Below are positions 1-7,288 of a stretch of 10,196 nt of DNA, in pieces. Source of the DNA: Burkholderia sp. (GTDB taxonomy: Bacteria > Pseudomonadota > Gammaproteobacteria > Burkholderiales > Burkholderiaceae); contig JASLEG010000066.1 of assembly GCA_030151225.1 (NCBI GenBank), forward strand, positions 1-10,196, in the 5' to 3' direction. Numbering within the stretch: position 1 is the first letter of the stretch; every line of letters starts with the position of its first letter. Under the pieces are notes generated by a model. That model worked only from the letters and a program-made list of their open reading frames with translations, ran no database searches and had not been told where the DNA came from. A program made the translations under genes and the position numbers.

Positions 1-1
1 C

Positions 2-1225
2 CTGCGCAAGTGGTACCAACTGATGCTCGCCCACGCCGACGATCTCGCGCTGATCCTCACCCCCGAACAGGGCAAGCCTCTCGCCGAGGCGAAGGGCGAG
101 ATCCTGTACGCCGCGTCGTTCATCGAATGGTTCGCCGAGGAAGGCAAGCGCGTGTACGGCGACACCATCCCGACGCCTGCCGGCGACAAGCGCATCGTCG
201 TCACGAAGGAGCCGATCGGGGTGTGCGCGGCGATCACGCCGTGGAATTTCCCGGCCGCGATGATCACGCGCAAGGTTGGCCCGGCGCTGGCCGCCGGCTG
301 CCCGATCGTCGTGAAACCGGCCGAAGCCACGCCGTTCTCGGCGCTGGCGCTGGCCGTGCTGGCCGAGCGCGCGGGCGTGCCGGCCGGCGTGTTCAGCGTG
401 GTGACGGGCGACCCGAAGGCGATCGGCGGCGAGCTGACCGGCAACGCCACGGTGCGCAAGCTGTCGTTTACCGGCTCGACGCCGGTGGGCCGCCTGCTGA
501 TGGCGCAGTGCGCGCCGACGGTCAAGAAGGTGTCGCTGGAGCTCGGCGGCAACGCGCCGTTCATCGTGTTCGAGGACGCCGATCTGGACGCGGCGGTGGA
601 AGGCGCGATCGCCTCGAAGTACCGCAACAGCGGCCAGACCTGCGTGTGCACGAACCGCTTCTACGTGCACGACGCGGTGTACGACGCGTTCGCCGAGAAG
701 CTCGCGGCGGCGGTGGCCGGGCTCAAGATCGGCCGCGGCACCGAGGCCGGCGTGACGCAGGGCCCGCTGATCAACGAGGCGGCCGTGCTGAAGGTGGAAT
801 CGCACATCGAGGACGCGCTCGCCAAGGGCGCGAGGATCGCCACCGGCGGCAAGCGCCACGCGCTCGGCCACGGCTTCTTCGAGCCGACCGTGCTGACCGG
901 CGTGACGCCCGAGATGAAGGTGGCGAAGGACGAAACCTTCGGCCCGCTCGCGCCGCTGTTCCGCTTCTCGTCGGACGAGGAAGTGATCGGCTACGCGAAC
1001 GACACCGAGTTCGGCCTCGCCGCGTACTTCTACAGCCGCGACATCGGCCGCGTGTGGCGCGTGGCCGAGGCGCTCGAATACGGCATGGTGGGCATCAACA
1101 CCGGCCTGATCTCGAACGAAGTGGCGCCGTTCGGCGGCGTGAAGCAATCGGGCCTCGGCCGCGAAGGCTCGCACTACGGCATCGACGACTACGTCGTGAT
1201 CAAGTATCTGTGCGTCGCGGTCTGA
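2..1225 (+). CDS. gabD: Succinate-semialdehyde dehydrogenase (GabD), 5'-truncated by window edge
   Basis: Oxidises succinate semialdehyde to succinate with NAD(P)+, the last step of the GABA shunt, in the cytoplasm. 407 residues are visible. Against E. coli GabD (about 482 aa, from memory) about 74 N-terminal residues lie outside the window, and the frame is open from base 2. Aldehyde dehydrogenase landmarks are present: the ITPWNFP segment near visible residue 78, FTGSTPVG in the cofactor fold, general-base Glu in LELGG (codon 539-541, visible residue 180), and catalytic Cys in GQTCVC (codon 641-643, visible residue 214). The C-terminal part (ETFGPLAPLFRF, NEVAPFGGVKQSGLGREGS, then a short end) is typical of GabD rather than betaine or generic aldehyde dehydrogenases. 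The second Cys of the C-V-C pair is the one known in human SSADH for a redox switch. No neighbour shares its pathway, and a strong terminator follows directly. Family certain; cofactor preference not determined. Confidence 0.95.
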   Translation: MRKWYQLMLAHADDLALILTPEQGKPLAEAKGEILYAASFIEWFAEEGKRVYGDTIPTPAGDKRIVVTKEPIGVCAAITPWNFPAAMITRKVGPALAAGCPIVVKPAEATPFSALALAVLAERAGVPAGVFSVVTGDPKAIGGELTGNATVRKLSFTGSTPVGRLLMAQCAPTVKKVSLELGGNAPFIVFEDADLDAAVEGAIASKYRNSGQTCVCTNRFYVHDAVYDAFAEKLAAAVAGLKIGRGTEAGVTQGPLINEAAVLKVESHIEDALAKGARIATGGKRHALGHGFFEPTVLTGVTPEMKVAKDETFGPLAPLFRFSSDEEVIGYANDTEFGLAAYFYSRDIGRVWRVAEALEYGMVGINTGLISNEVAPFGGVKQSGLGREGSHYGIDDYVVIKYLCVAV

Positions 1226-1252
1226 CGCACGCCGGCGCGAGCCGTCGAACCG

Positions 1253-1288
1253 AAGCCTTCGCGGTGCCGCGTGCCGCGAAGGCTTTTT
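1253..1288 (+). terminator. Rho-independent terminator of gabD
   Basis: A perfect 12-bp stem (1253-1264 with 1274-1285) with a 9-nt loop runs into a T tract at 1284-1288, starting 28 bp after the gabD stop. The T tract is on the + strand, so it mainly ends gabD transcription. It sits only 17 bp from the aer stop on the other strand. There the hairpin could also form, but it lacks a good U tract. Confidence 0.93.
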
Positions 1289-1305
1289 CATGATGTCGGG
1301 CGCAA

Positions 1306-2850
1306 TCAGCGGAACACGCCCACCGCGTCCACCAGCGAGGTGGCCTGCTGACGCAGGCTCTCGGAGGCCGCCGCGCTCTGCTCCACCAGCGCCGCGTTCT
1401 GTTGCGTGATGTTGTCGAGCTCCACCACCGCGCGGTCCACCTGCTCCACGCCCGTGCTCTGCTCGGCCGTCGAGGCACTGATGTCGGCGATCAGGTCGGC
1501 CACGCGCTTGACCTGCACCACGAGGTCGTCCATCGTGCGGCCCGCGTCGTCCACGCGGCGCGCGCCCGATGCCACGCGATCCACGCTGTTCTCGATCAGC
1601 GTCTTGATTTCCTTGGCCGCGTTCGCGCTGCGCTGCGCGAGCGCGCGCACCTCGCCGGCCACCACCGCGAAGCCACGCCCCTGCTCGCCGGCCCGCGCCG
1701 CCTCCACCGCCGCGTTCAGCGCCAGGATGTTGGTCTGGAACGCGATGCCGTCGATCACGCCGATGATGTCGGCGATGCGCCGCGAGCTGTCGGTGATCTC
1801 GTTCATGGTGCCCACGATCTCGCCGACCGCGTGACCGCCGCGCGAGGCGGCATCGCTGGCCGACACCGCGAGCTGGTTCGCCTGCGAGGCCGTGGTGGCG
1901 TTGTTCGACACGGTGGCCGTCATCTGCGCCATCGACGAGGCCGTCTGCTGCACGGCCGACGCGGCCTGCTCGGTGCGCGCGCTCAGATCGTTGTTGCCCT
2001 GCGCGATCTCGCTGCTCGCGCGCTGCACGTTCAGCACCTGCTCGCTGACGTCGTCCACCAGCCAGCGGAACATCAGCCCGAGCTGATCGATCGTGCGCAG
2101 CGTCATGCCGATCTCGTCCACCCGCGTGATGGCCGGGCCGTTGCGGCCCTCGCCCGTGGCCACGCGCAACGCGCGGCGATGCACGGCATGCAGCGGCTGC
2201 GCGATCTGCACCTCGAGCCACGCCGCCACCAGGCCCGTGGCCACCGCGGTGATGGCCGCCACGCCCGCGAGCGCGAGGCCGCCCACGCCGCAGGCCCACG
2301 CGCCGCCCGCCACCACCGGCACCAGCGCCGCGAGCGGCGCATACATGCGGGTGCGCGTCGACATCGTCTTGAGCAGCGAGCCCAGGCGGCCGAGCCCGGT
2401 GCGGATCACGATGCCCTTGTAGAGCTGGCGGCCACCCGCGCGACCTTCGCGCAGATCGGCATAGAGCGCCTCGGCGCCGTCGATTTCCTCGCGCGTGGGC
2501 CTGGTGCGCACCGACATGTAGCCCTGCGGCTGGCCGTTGCGCATCAACGGCACGGCGTTCGCGCGCACCCAGTAGTGATCGCCGTTCTTGCGACGATTCT
2601 TGACCAGCGCCATCCACGGCTCGCCGCCCTGGATCGTGGCCCACATGTCGGCGAACGCCTCGCGCGGCATGTCCGGGTGGCGCACCACGTTGTGCGGCGC
2701 ACCCACCAGCTCTTCGGGCGTGAAGCCGCTGACCTGCACGAAGGTGGCGTTGGCGTAGGTGATGGTGCCGTCGGCGCGCGTGGTCGACATCAGCGTCGCG
2801 TCCTCGGGGATCTCGTATTCGTGTTGCGTGACCGGCTGGTTGTTGCGCAT
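1306..2850 (-). CDS. aer: Aerotaxis receptor Aer (PAS-FAD methyl-accepting chemotaxis protein)
   Basis: Inner-membrane energy/redox sensor signalling through CheW-CheA to steer swimming toward favourable oxygen or redox conditions. From the ATG at 2850 the product is 514 aa (E. coli Aer is 506). Order: N-terminal PAS about 10-115; linker; hydrophobic hairpin about 171-213 giving two closely spaced membrane passes without a periplasmic sensor domain; a HAMP-like stretch about 214-268; then the long signalling coiled coil. The conserved hairpin tip is near 365-405 (FQTNILALNAAVEAARAGEQ at 371-390). With this start, N34, R57, H58, D60 and W79 fall at the same numbers as in E. coli Aer, where this region binds FAD (from memory). 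An in-frame GTG at 2865 is possible, but it would place the Shine-Dalgarno inside the gene. No CheR-binding NWETF-type tail is seen, as in Aer. A sigma-28-type promoter lies upstream. Confidence 0.93.
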   Translation of the reverse strand: MRNNQPVTQHEYEIPEDATLMSTTRADGTITYANATFVQVSGFTPEELVGAPHNVVRHPDMPREAFADMWATIQGGEPWMALVKNRRKNGDHYWVRANAVPLMRNGQPQGYMSVRTRPTREEIDGAEALYADLREGRAGGRQLYKGIVIRTGLGRLGSLLKTMSTRTRMYAPLAALVPVVAGGAWACGVGGLALAGVAAITAVATGLVAAWLEVQIAQPLHAVHRRALRVATGEGRNGPAITRVDEIGMTLRTIDQLGLMFRWLVDDVSEQVLNVQRASSEIAQGNNDLSARTEQAASAVQQTASSMAQMTATVSNNATTASQANQLAVSASDAASRGGHAVGEIVGTMNEITDSSRRIADIIGVIDGIAFQTNILALNAAVEAARAGEQGRGFAVVAGEVRALAQRSANAAKEIKTLIENSVDRVASGARRVDDAGRTMDDLVVQVKRVADLIADISASTAEQSTGVEQVDRAVVELDNITQQNAALVEQSAAASESLRQQATSLVDAVGVFR

Positions 2851-2856
2851 GGCTTG

Positions 2857-2860
2857 CTCC
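2857..2860 (-). promoter_or_regulatory. Shine-Dalgarno GGAG deciding the aer start
   Basis: GGAG on the minus strand lies 6 nt before the ATG at 2850. It supports that start over the in-frame GTG at 2865, which would include this site within its own coding sequence. Confidence 0.7.
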
Positions 2861-2975
2861 GGCACACGGCGCGCATGCGGCGCCGCGGCTGCTCTCTGTC
2901 AGGTTCGGGTTCGTTGTCGCGGGCTCGGCCGCCGCCCCTCGAATCGAGCACGGCGGCCGTCCGCTCATCTCTTTT

Positions 2976-3002
2976 TTGACGGCAGCCCCGGGCAAAACCT
3001 TA
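2976..3002 (-). promoter_or_regulatory. FliA (sigma-28) promoter of aer
   Basis: Read on the minus strand: TAAGGTTT (3002-2995), an 11-nt spacer (2994-2984), GCCGTCAA (2983-2976). The sigma-28 consensus is TAAAGTTT-N11-GCCGATAA, so this matches 7 of 8 and 6 of 8 with the exact spacer. It would start transcription near 2969, giving a leader of about 119 nt before aer. Sigma-28 control is usual for chemotaxis receptors, so position, strand and gene type agree. The rest of the gap from 2851 to 3150 holds no ORF I can support. It is AT-richer around 3000-3070, and I assign nothing else to it. Confidence 0.75.
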
Positions 3003-3150
3003 CCTTTTCGGGCATCAAATCTCGTGCAAATCTCAGTTTCCTGATCGACATCAATAAATCGACCCATTCTTGATCCGCAGCAAGTTTTCGACTGGACAAG
3101 CTGGCGAAATTGCGAAGCGCATTGTTTCAAAGATGGTTGCGCGCGCAATG

Positions 3151-3186
3151 AAAAACGGCAGCCGGGCACAGGGGCCGGGCTGCCGT
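3151..3186 (-). terminator. Rho-independent terminator of pcaF
   Basis: A perfect 9-bp outer stem (3155-3163 with 3178-3186) is extended by further G/C pairing and is followed on the minus strand by five T (3155-3151). It starts about 70 bp after the pcaF stop, so it isolates pcaF from aer. Confidence 0.9.
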
Positions 3187-3254
3187 CGAGGTCCCGCGCG
3201 AACGCGGGCGAGAGGAGCAGGTACGAGGACGGACGCAGCGCGCCCGTGCGGGGA

Positions 3255-4457
3255 TCAGACGCGTTCGATCGCGAGCGCGATGCCCTGGCCCACGCCGATG
3301 CACATCGTGCACAGCGCGTAGCGGCCGTTGGTGCGATGCAGCTGGTACATCGCCGTGGTGACGAGGCGCGCGCCCGAGGCGCCGAGCGGATGGCCCAGCG
3401 CGATCGCGCCGCCGTTCGGGTTCACGCGTGCGTCGTCGTCGGCCACGCCGAGCATGCGCAGCACCGCAAGCCCTTGCGAGGCGAACGCCTCGTTCAGCTC
3501 GATCACGTCGAACTGGTCGATGCGCATGCCGAGTTGCGCGAGCAGCTTCTGCGTGGCCGGTGCCGGGCCGATGCCCATCACGCGCGGCGCCACGCCGGCG
3601 GTGGCCATGCCGAGGATGCGTGCGCGCGGCACCAGGCCGTGGCGCTTCGCGTTCTCCTCGTTCGCGATCAGCAGCGCGCAGGCGCCGTCGTTCACGCCGG
3701 ATGCGTTGCCGGCCGTGACCGTGCCGTCGGCGCGCACCACGCCCTTGAGCCTGGCGAGTGCTTCGAGCGAGGTTTCGCGCGGGTGCTCGTCGCGCGAGAT
3801 CACGAGCGGATCGCCCTTCTTCTGCGCCAGCGTGACCGCCGTGATTTCCTGCGCGAGCGTGCCGTCCTGCTGCGCGCGCGCGGCCTTCTGCTGGCTGCGC
3901 AGCGCGAAGGCGTCCTGATCGGCGCGGCTGACCGCGTAATCGGTGGCGACGTTCTCGGCCGTTTCCGGCATCGAATCCACGCCGTGCAGCTGCTTCATCA
4001 GCGGGTTCACGAAGCGCCAGCCGATCGTCGTGTCGTGGATCTCGGCCTGACGCGAGAACGCGCTGGTGGCCTTGCCCATCACGAACGGCGCGCGGCTCAT
4101 GCTTTCCACGCCGCCCGCGATCATCAGGCCCGCCTCGCCCGACTTGATCGCGCGCGCGGCGATGCCGATCGCGTCCATGCCCGAGCCGCACAGGCGGTTC
4201 ACCGTCGAGCCCGGCACCGATTGCGGCAGGCCCGCGAGCAGCGCCGACATGCGGGCCACGTTGCGGTTGTCCTCGCCGGCCTGGTTCGCGCAGCCGAAGA
4301 TCACGTCGTCGATCGCGGCCCAGTCGACTTCACGGTTGCGCTCGACGAGCGCCTTGAGCGGCACCGCGCCCAGATCGTCGGCGCGCACGCCGGACAGCGC
4401 GCCGCCGTAGCGCCCGATCGGGGTACGGATGGCGTCGCAGAGAAATGCATCGGTCAT
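3255..4457 (-). CDS. pcaF: 3-oxoadipyl-CoA thiolase (beta-ketoadipyl-CoA thiolase)
   Basis: Last step of the beta-ketoadipate pathway for protocatechuate and catechol: cleaves 3-oxoadipyl-CoA with CoA to succinyl-CoA and acetyl-CoA in the cytoplasm. 400 aa, the usual thiolase length. Visible thiolase elements: nucleophile Cys90 in VNRLCGSGMDAI; GGVESMSRAPF near 115-125; NEAFA; His356 in GGAIALGHPLGASG; and acid/base Cys386 in CTMCIGVGQG. The N-terminus (MTDAFLCDAIRTPIGRYGG) and the GCANQAGEDNRNVARM block are characteristic of PcaF/PaaJ-type thiolases rather than acetoacetyl-CoA thiolases. The ATG at 4457 follows GGAGA (4467-4463) at a good spacing; the frame stays open upstream to 4598, but that stretch looks non-coding. 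It is divergent from an IclR regulator of PcaR type, which favours PcaF over PaaJ of phenylacetate degradation. No other pca gene is in the window. Confidence 0.93.
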   Translation of the reverse strand: MTDAFLCDAIRTPIGRYGGALSGVRADDLGAVPLKALVERNREVDWAAIDDVIFGCANQAGEDNRNVARMSALLAGLPQSVPGSTVNRLCGSGMDAIGIAARAIKSGEAGLMIAGGVESMSRAPFVMGKATSAFSRQAEIHDTTIGWRFVNPLMKQLHGVDSMPETAENVATDYAVSRADQDAFALRSQQKAARAQQDGTLAQEITAVTLAQKKGDPLVISRDEHPRETSLEALARLKGVVRADGTVTAGNASGVNDGACALLIANEENAKRHGLVPRARILGMATAGVAPRVMGIGPAPATQKLLAQLGMRIDQFDVIELNEAFASQGLAVLRMLGVADDDARVNPNGGAIALGHPLGASGARLVTTAMYQLHRTNGRYALCTMCIGVGQGIALAIERV

Positions 4458-4525
4458 GGTTGTCTCCGGAACTTCGTTCGGATGGGATGCCCACCGGAGC
4501 ACACGCGGCGGCACATCGAGGGAAT

Positions 4526-4570
4526 GTTCTTTATGCGAACGCAAGATCGAATATCGAACTATTTCGCGAT
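4526..4570 (-). promoter_or_regulatory. Probable PcaR operator in the pcaF-pcaR intergenic region
   Basis: Minus strand 4559-4545 reads GTTCGATATTCGATC. The P. putida PcaR-bound motif, from memory GTTCGATAATCGCAC, agrees at 12 of 15 positions. A second GTTCG begins 19 nt further on (4540), within GTTC-N7-GAAC (4526-4540). A further half-site in opposite orientation (TTCGCGAT, + strand 4563-4570) lies on the other side. Two inverted half-sites plus one direct copy resemble the three-element sites of the related IclR-type regulators PcaU and PobR. The site is about 70-110 bp before the pcaF start, where an activator would act. I see no convincing sigma-70 hexamers for either gene. Confidence 0.6.
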
Positions 4571-4753
4571 CATAGGGAGCCGGCCGGGGGCGTGTCAAGT
4601 TCGGGGAACGTCTGCGGCAATTCTGCGCGCATTGCGGCGGGTGCGTCGGTGCGGTCGTCGTGGCCCGCCGCGCGGGCTGCCGGCGCCGGCGCGCTTGGCG
4701 CGAACCGACCCCATGCGCTACTCTTCACCGTTGCACGACACCACCTTCCCCCA

Positions 4754-5542
4754 ATGAGCACAGACGATCTTCAGGCCAAACCCGGCGACTCCTACGTCCA
4801 ATCGTTCGCGCGCGGCCTGGCCGTGATTCGCGCGTTCGACGCCGAGCATCCGGAGCAGACCCTGACCGAGGTCGCCGCCGCCACCGGCCTGACGCGCGCC
4901 GGTGCGCGACGCATCCTGCTGACGCTGCAGACGCTCGGCTACGTGGAGGCCGACGGCCGGCTGTTCCGCCTCACGCCGAAGATCCTCGACCTGGGCTTCG
5001 CGTATCTGACCTCGATGCCGTTCTGGAACCTGGCCGAGCCGGTGATGGAGCAATTGTCGGCACGCATCCACGAAAGCTGCTCGGCGGCCGTGCTCGACCG
5101 CGCGGAGATCGTGTACGTGCTGCGCGTGCCCACTCACAAGATCATGACGATCAACCTGTCGATCGGCAGCCGGCTGCCTGCGTACTGTACGTCGATGGGG
5201 CGCGTTCTGCTGTCCTCGCTCGACGACGCCGCGCTCGACGAGGTGCTGGCGATGCGGCCGCCGCAGGCGCACACGCCGCGCACGATCGTCGATCTCGCGG
5301 CGCTGAAGGCCGAGATCGACGTGGTGCGCAAGCAGGGCTGGGCGATCGTGGACCAGGAGCTCGAGGCGGGGCTGATCTCGCTGTCGGCGCCGATCCGGAA
5401 CCGGCGCGGCAAGGTGATCGCGGCGATGAACATTTCCGGGAACGCGCAGCGGCATTCGGCCGAGCAGATGGTGAAGGAATTCCTGGAGCCGCTGCTGGAG
5501 GCCGCGCAGCGGGTGTCGGGGCTGGTGGCAAGGCGGAGTTGA
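4754..5542 (+). CDS. pcaR: IclR-family regulator of the beta-ketoadipate pathway (PcaR)
   Basis: Cytoplasmic DNA-binding regulator, 262 aa, the standard IclR length. Winged helix-turn-helix about residues 14-75: SFARGLAVIRAFD, the LTEVAAATGLTRAGARRIL helices, and LGYVEADGRLFRLTPKIL as the wing. Linker helix about 76-92, then the GAF-like effector domain about 93-258 with GSRLPAYCTSMGRVLLSSL and LEAGLISLSAPIRNRRG. In PcaR proteins the inducer is beta-ketoadipate and the targets are pca genes including pcaF. The divergent position next to pcaF and the operator-like site between them support that assignment. The ATG at 4754 gives the expected N-terminus, but the preceding bases are C-rich with no Shine-Dalgarno, so translation may be weak or from a near-leaderless mRNA. 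No clear terminator follows. PobR or CatR of the same family are alternatives. Confidence 0.87.
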   Translation: MSTDDLQAKPGDSYVQSFARGLAVIRAFDAEHPEQTLTEVAAATGLTRAGARRILLTLQTLGYVEADGRLFRLTPKILDLGFAYLTSMPFWNLAEPVMEQLSARIHESCSAAVLDRAEIVYVLRVPTHKIMTINLSIGSRLPAYCTSMGRVLLSSLDDAALDEVLAMRPPQAHTPRTIVDLAALKAEIDVVRKQGWAIVDQELEAGLISLSAPIRNRRGKVIAAMNISGNAQRHSAEQMVKEFLEPLLEAAQRVSGLVARRS

Positions 5543-5563
5543 GGGCGGCGTTCGCGTGCCTGA

Positions 5564-5848
5564 TCACGATTTCGAGCCTGATTCAGTGCTCGACAGCCAT
5601 TGCCTCAGCAGCATCGGATAGCGCAGCCTGCGCAATTCCGTCACCCCCCTCTCCGTCAGCTTCCACGCCCCGCCCTTCATGCACGCGATGAGCGTCGCCC
5701 AGACCTGCTCGAAGCTCGCCATCGCATCGCCGTCGTCGAAACGCACACCGGCCGGCAGGAGCGGCGCGACGTCTTCCGTCTCTTGCAAAGTAGATCGCGC
5801 CAGAAACGACAAAGCCGGCGCGAAGGCCGGCCTTGTCGAACACCGCAA
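5564..5848 (-). CDS. Doubtful small ORF or gene remnant, function unknown
   Basis: Not recognised. Coordinates are the outer limits of the open frame (94 aa). From about 5788 to 5580 codon third positions are G/C-rich and the peptide looks natural, including FEQVWATLIACMKGGAWKLT and RGVTELRRLRYPMLLRQWL. The Trp-Lys-Leu-Thr-x-x-Gly pattern resembles the wing of a small winged helix, but that is only an impression. The 5' end is unconvincing: the GTG at 5848 precedes the ilvE terminator hairpin, and the internal ATG at 5722 (52 aa) has no Shine-Dalgarno. It could be a real short protein, or the surviving C-terminal end of a gene whose start has been lost. The rest of the gap from 5543 to 5872 contains only the ilvE terminator. 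Confidence 0.3.
   Translation of the reverse strand: MRCSTRPAFAPALSFLARSTLQETEDVAPLLPAGVRFDDGDAMASFEQVWATLIACMKGGAWKLTERGVTELRRLRYPMLLRQWLSSTESGSKS
5801..5837 (-). terminator. Intrinsic terminator of ilvE
   Basis: A 12-bp stem (5808-5819 with 5826-5837) has a 6-nt loop. The single imperfect pair is A-C on the + strand but G-U on the minus-strand RNA, so the hairpin is intact only for minus-strand transcripts. It is followed by a short, imperfect U run (GTTTCT). It lies 36 bp past the ilvE stop. The orientation-specific wobble is good evidence that it serves ilvE. Confidence 0.75.
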
Positions 5849-5872
5849 CCGCTCGCACCGAGCGGCCGTGCA

Positions 5873-6973
5873 TCAGCCGATGATGTCCACCCAGCCGTGC
5901 TTGTCCGCTTCCTTGCCGGTCTGGATGCCCACCAGCTGCTTCTTGAGCTTGGTGGCCACCGGGCCCGCGCTGCCGTCGCCGATCGTGAAGGTGTGCTTGC
6001 GGCCCTTCACGTGACCGATCGACGTGACCACCGCGGCCGTGCCGCAGGCGAACGCCTCGACGAGCTTGCCGCTCTTCGCATCGGCTTCCCACTGCTCGAT
6101 CGAATAGGCTTCCTCGCGCACCGTGTGGCCGAGGTCGCGGGCCAGCTCGATCAGCGAGGCGCGCGTGATGCCCGGCAGGATCGTGCCGGTGAGCGGCGGC
6201 GTCTGCAGCGTGCCGTCCTCGAACACGAAGAACACGTTCATGCCGCCCAGCTCCTCGATCCAGCGGCGTTCCACCGCGTCGAGGAACACCACCTGGTCGC
6301 AGCCCTCGCGCGTGGCTTCGGCCTGCGCGGCCAGGCTGGCCGCGTAGTTGCCGCCGCACTTCGCGTCGCCGGTGCCGCCGGGCGCCGCGCGCGTGTAGCT
6401 GTCCGACACCCAGATCGACACGCCCTTCGACGCGTCGCCCTTGAAGTAGGCACCCACCGGCGTGGCGATCACGCAGTACAGGTACTCGGCCGACGGCTTC
6501 ACGCCCAGTACCACTTCATTCGCGATCATGAACGGACGCAGGTACAGCGCGCTGCCCTCGGCCGACGGGATCCAGTCGCGTTCGAGGCGCACGAGCTCGC
6601 GCACCGAGTTCACGAACAGCTCTTCCGGCAACTCGGCCATCGCGAGGCGCCTGGCCGAATTGCGGAAGCGCCTGGCGTTCTGGTCCGGGCGGAACAGCGC
6701 GATCTTGCCGTCGGGCAGCGGATACGCCTTCATGCCCTCGAAGATTTCCTGCGCGTAATGCAGCACCAGCGTGGCCGGATCCATCTCGAGCGCCTTGCGC
6801 GGCACGATCTGCGCGTCGTGCCAGCCCTTGCCTTCCGTGTAGCGGATCGTGGCCATGTAATCGGTGTGGATCTTGCCGAAGCCGGGGTTCTCCAGCTGGC
6901 GCGCGCGCTCTGCGGCGGCGGTCGGGTTCGGATGGCTCGCGATCGGGAAGTTCGAGGTGCTGCCGGTGCTCAT
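5873..6973 (-). CDS. ilvE: Branched-chain amino acid aminotransferase (class IV)
   Basis: PLP-dependent cytoplasmic enzyme moving the amino group between glutamate and the keto acids of leucine, isoleucine and valine, the last step of their synthesis and the first of their breakdown. 366 aa, the length of the larger (BCAT2-like, about 360 aa) bacterial form rather than the roughly 309-aa E. coli IlvE. Schiff-base Lys205 is in GGTGDAKCGGNY. Other elements: HYAQEIFEGMKAY near 72-84, LYLRPFMIA near 143-151, the EELGGMNVFFVF cofactor-contact segment at 240-251, TGTILPGITR near 262-271, and EAFACGTAAVV near 306-316 for phosphate binding. AGGAG (6987-6983) lies 9 nt before the ATG at 6973, and this start gives the expected N-terminus; the longer open frame to 7306 reads as non-coding. 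Transcribed alone, with its own terminator and a long leader. Family certain; biosynthetic versus catabolic use not decidable here. Confidence 0.95.
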   Translation of the reverse strand: MSTGSTSNFPIASHPNPTAAAERARQLENPGFGKIHTDYMATIRYTEGKGWHDAQIVPRKALEMDPATLVLHYAQEIFEGMKAYPLPDGKIALFRPDQNARRFRNSARRLAMAELPEELFVNSVRELVRLERDWIPSAEGSALYLRPFMIANEVVLGVKPSAEYLYCVIATPVGAYFKGDASKGVSIWVSDSYTRAAPGGTGDAKCGGNYAASLAAQAEATREGCDQVVFLDAVERRWIEELGGMNVFFVFEDGTLQTPPLTGTILPGITRASLIELARDLGHTVREEAYSIEQWEADAKSGKLVEAFACGTAAVVTSIGHVKGRKHTFTIGDGSAGPVATKLKKQLVGIQTGKEADKHGWVDIIG

Positions 6974-7288
6974 CGTGGTCTGCTCCTGGTGTGCTTGGGC
7001 GCGACGGGACGCCCGTCGCCGCTGTAACCGAACACTGTAATCGACCTGAGCGTTCCGCGCATCCGGGAAACGCCCGTGCGGAGGCGGTGAAATCGACGAC
7101 CCGCCACGCTGCCCGCAGCAAATCTCGAAAAAACAAGCAGTTAAGCGGAACGGCGTCGGCGCGTCCGTTTTCAGGCGAACGCTTAAAAGTGACGCGCCCG
7201 CAACGGTCCGCCGCCGCGCCGTCGTGACAATCGGGGTCGAGATGTACGCGTCGACGATGCGCGGCCTGCACACGATGGAGACACGACG
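6974..7288 (-). promoter_or_regulatory. Untranslated leader and promoter region of ilvE, with a dyad
   Basis: About 315 bp without a supportable gene between ilvE and the terminator of the next unit. It holds the ilvE ribosome site and AT-richer patches around 7130-7145 and 7181-7190. There is also a nested inverted repeat: TTAAGCG (7141-7147) with CGCTTAA (7180-7186), and inside it AACGG (7149-7153) with CCGTT (7165-7169). A minus-strand GATTACAG/GTTACAG repeat occurs near 7025-7042. No leader peptide rich in Leu/Ile/Val and no confident promoter hexamers were found. Confidence 0.4.

Noticed and set aside
1402..2979. 525-aa open frame on the + strand opposite aer
   Set aside because: Composition is dominated by Arg, His, Ala and Val as expected for an antisense shadow of GC-rich coding DNA; aer on the other strand has full family motifs.
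1306..4457. Aer as an aromatic-compound chemoreceptor operonic with pcaF
   Set aside because: A terminator (3151-3186) and a separate FliA promoter divide the two genes, and the sensor domain is the FAD-type PAS of Aer, not an aromatic-ligand domain.
4458..4598. N-terminal extension of pcaF
   Set aside because: The ATG at 4457 has a ribosome site and the family N-terminus; the extension covers the operator and looks non-coding.
3246..4757. 503-aa + strand frame opposite pcaF
   Set aside because: His/Arg/Ala-rich antisense shadow; pcaF has all thiolase active-site motifs.
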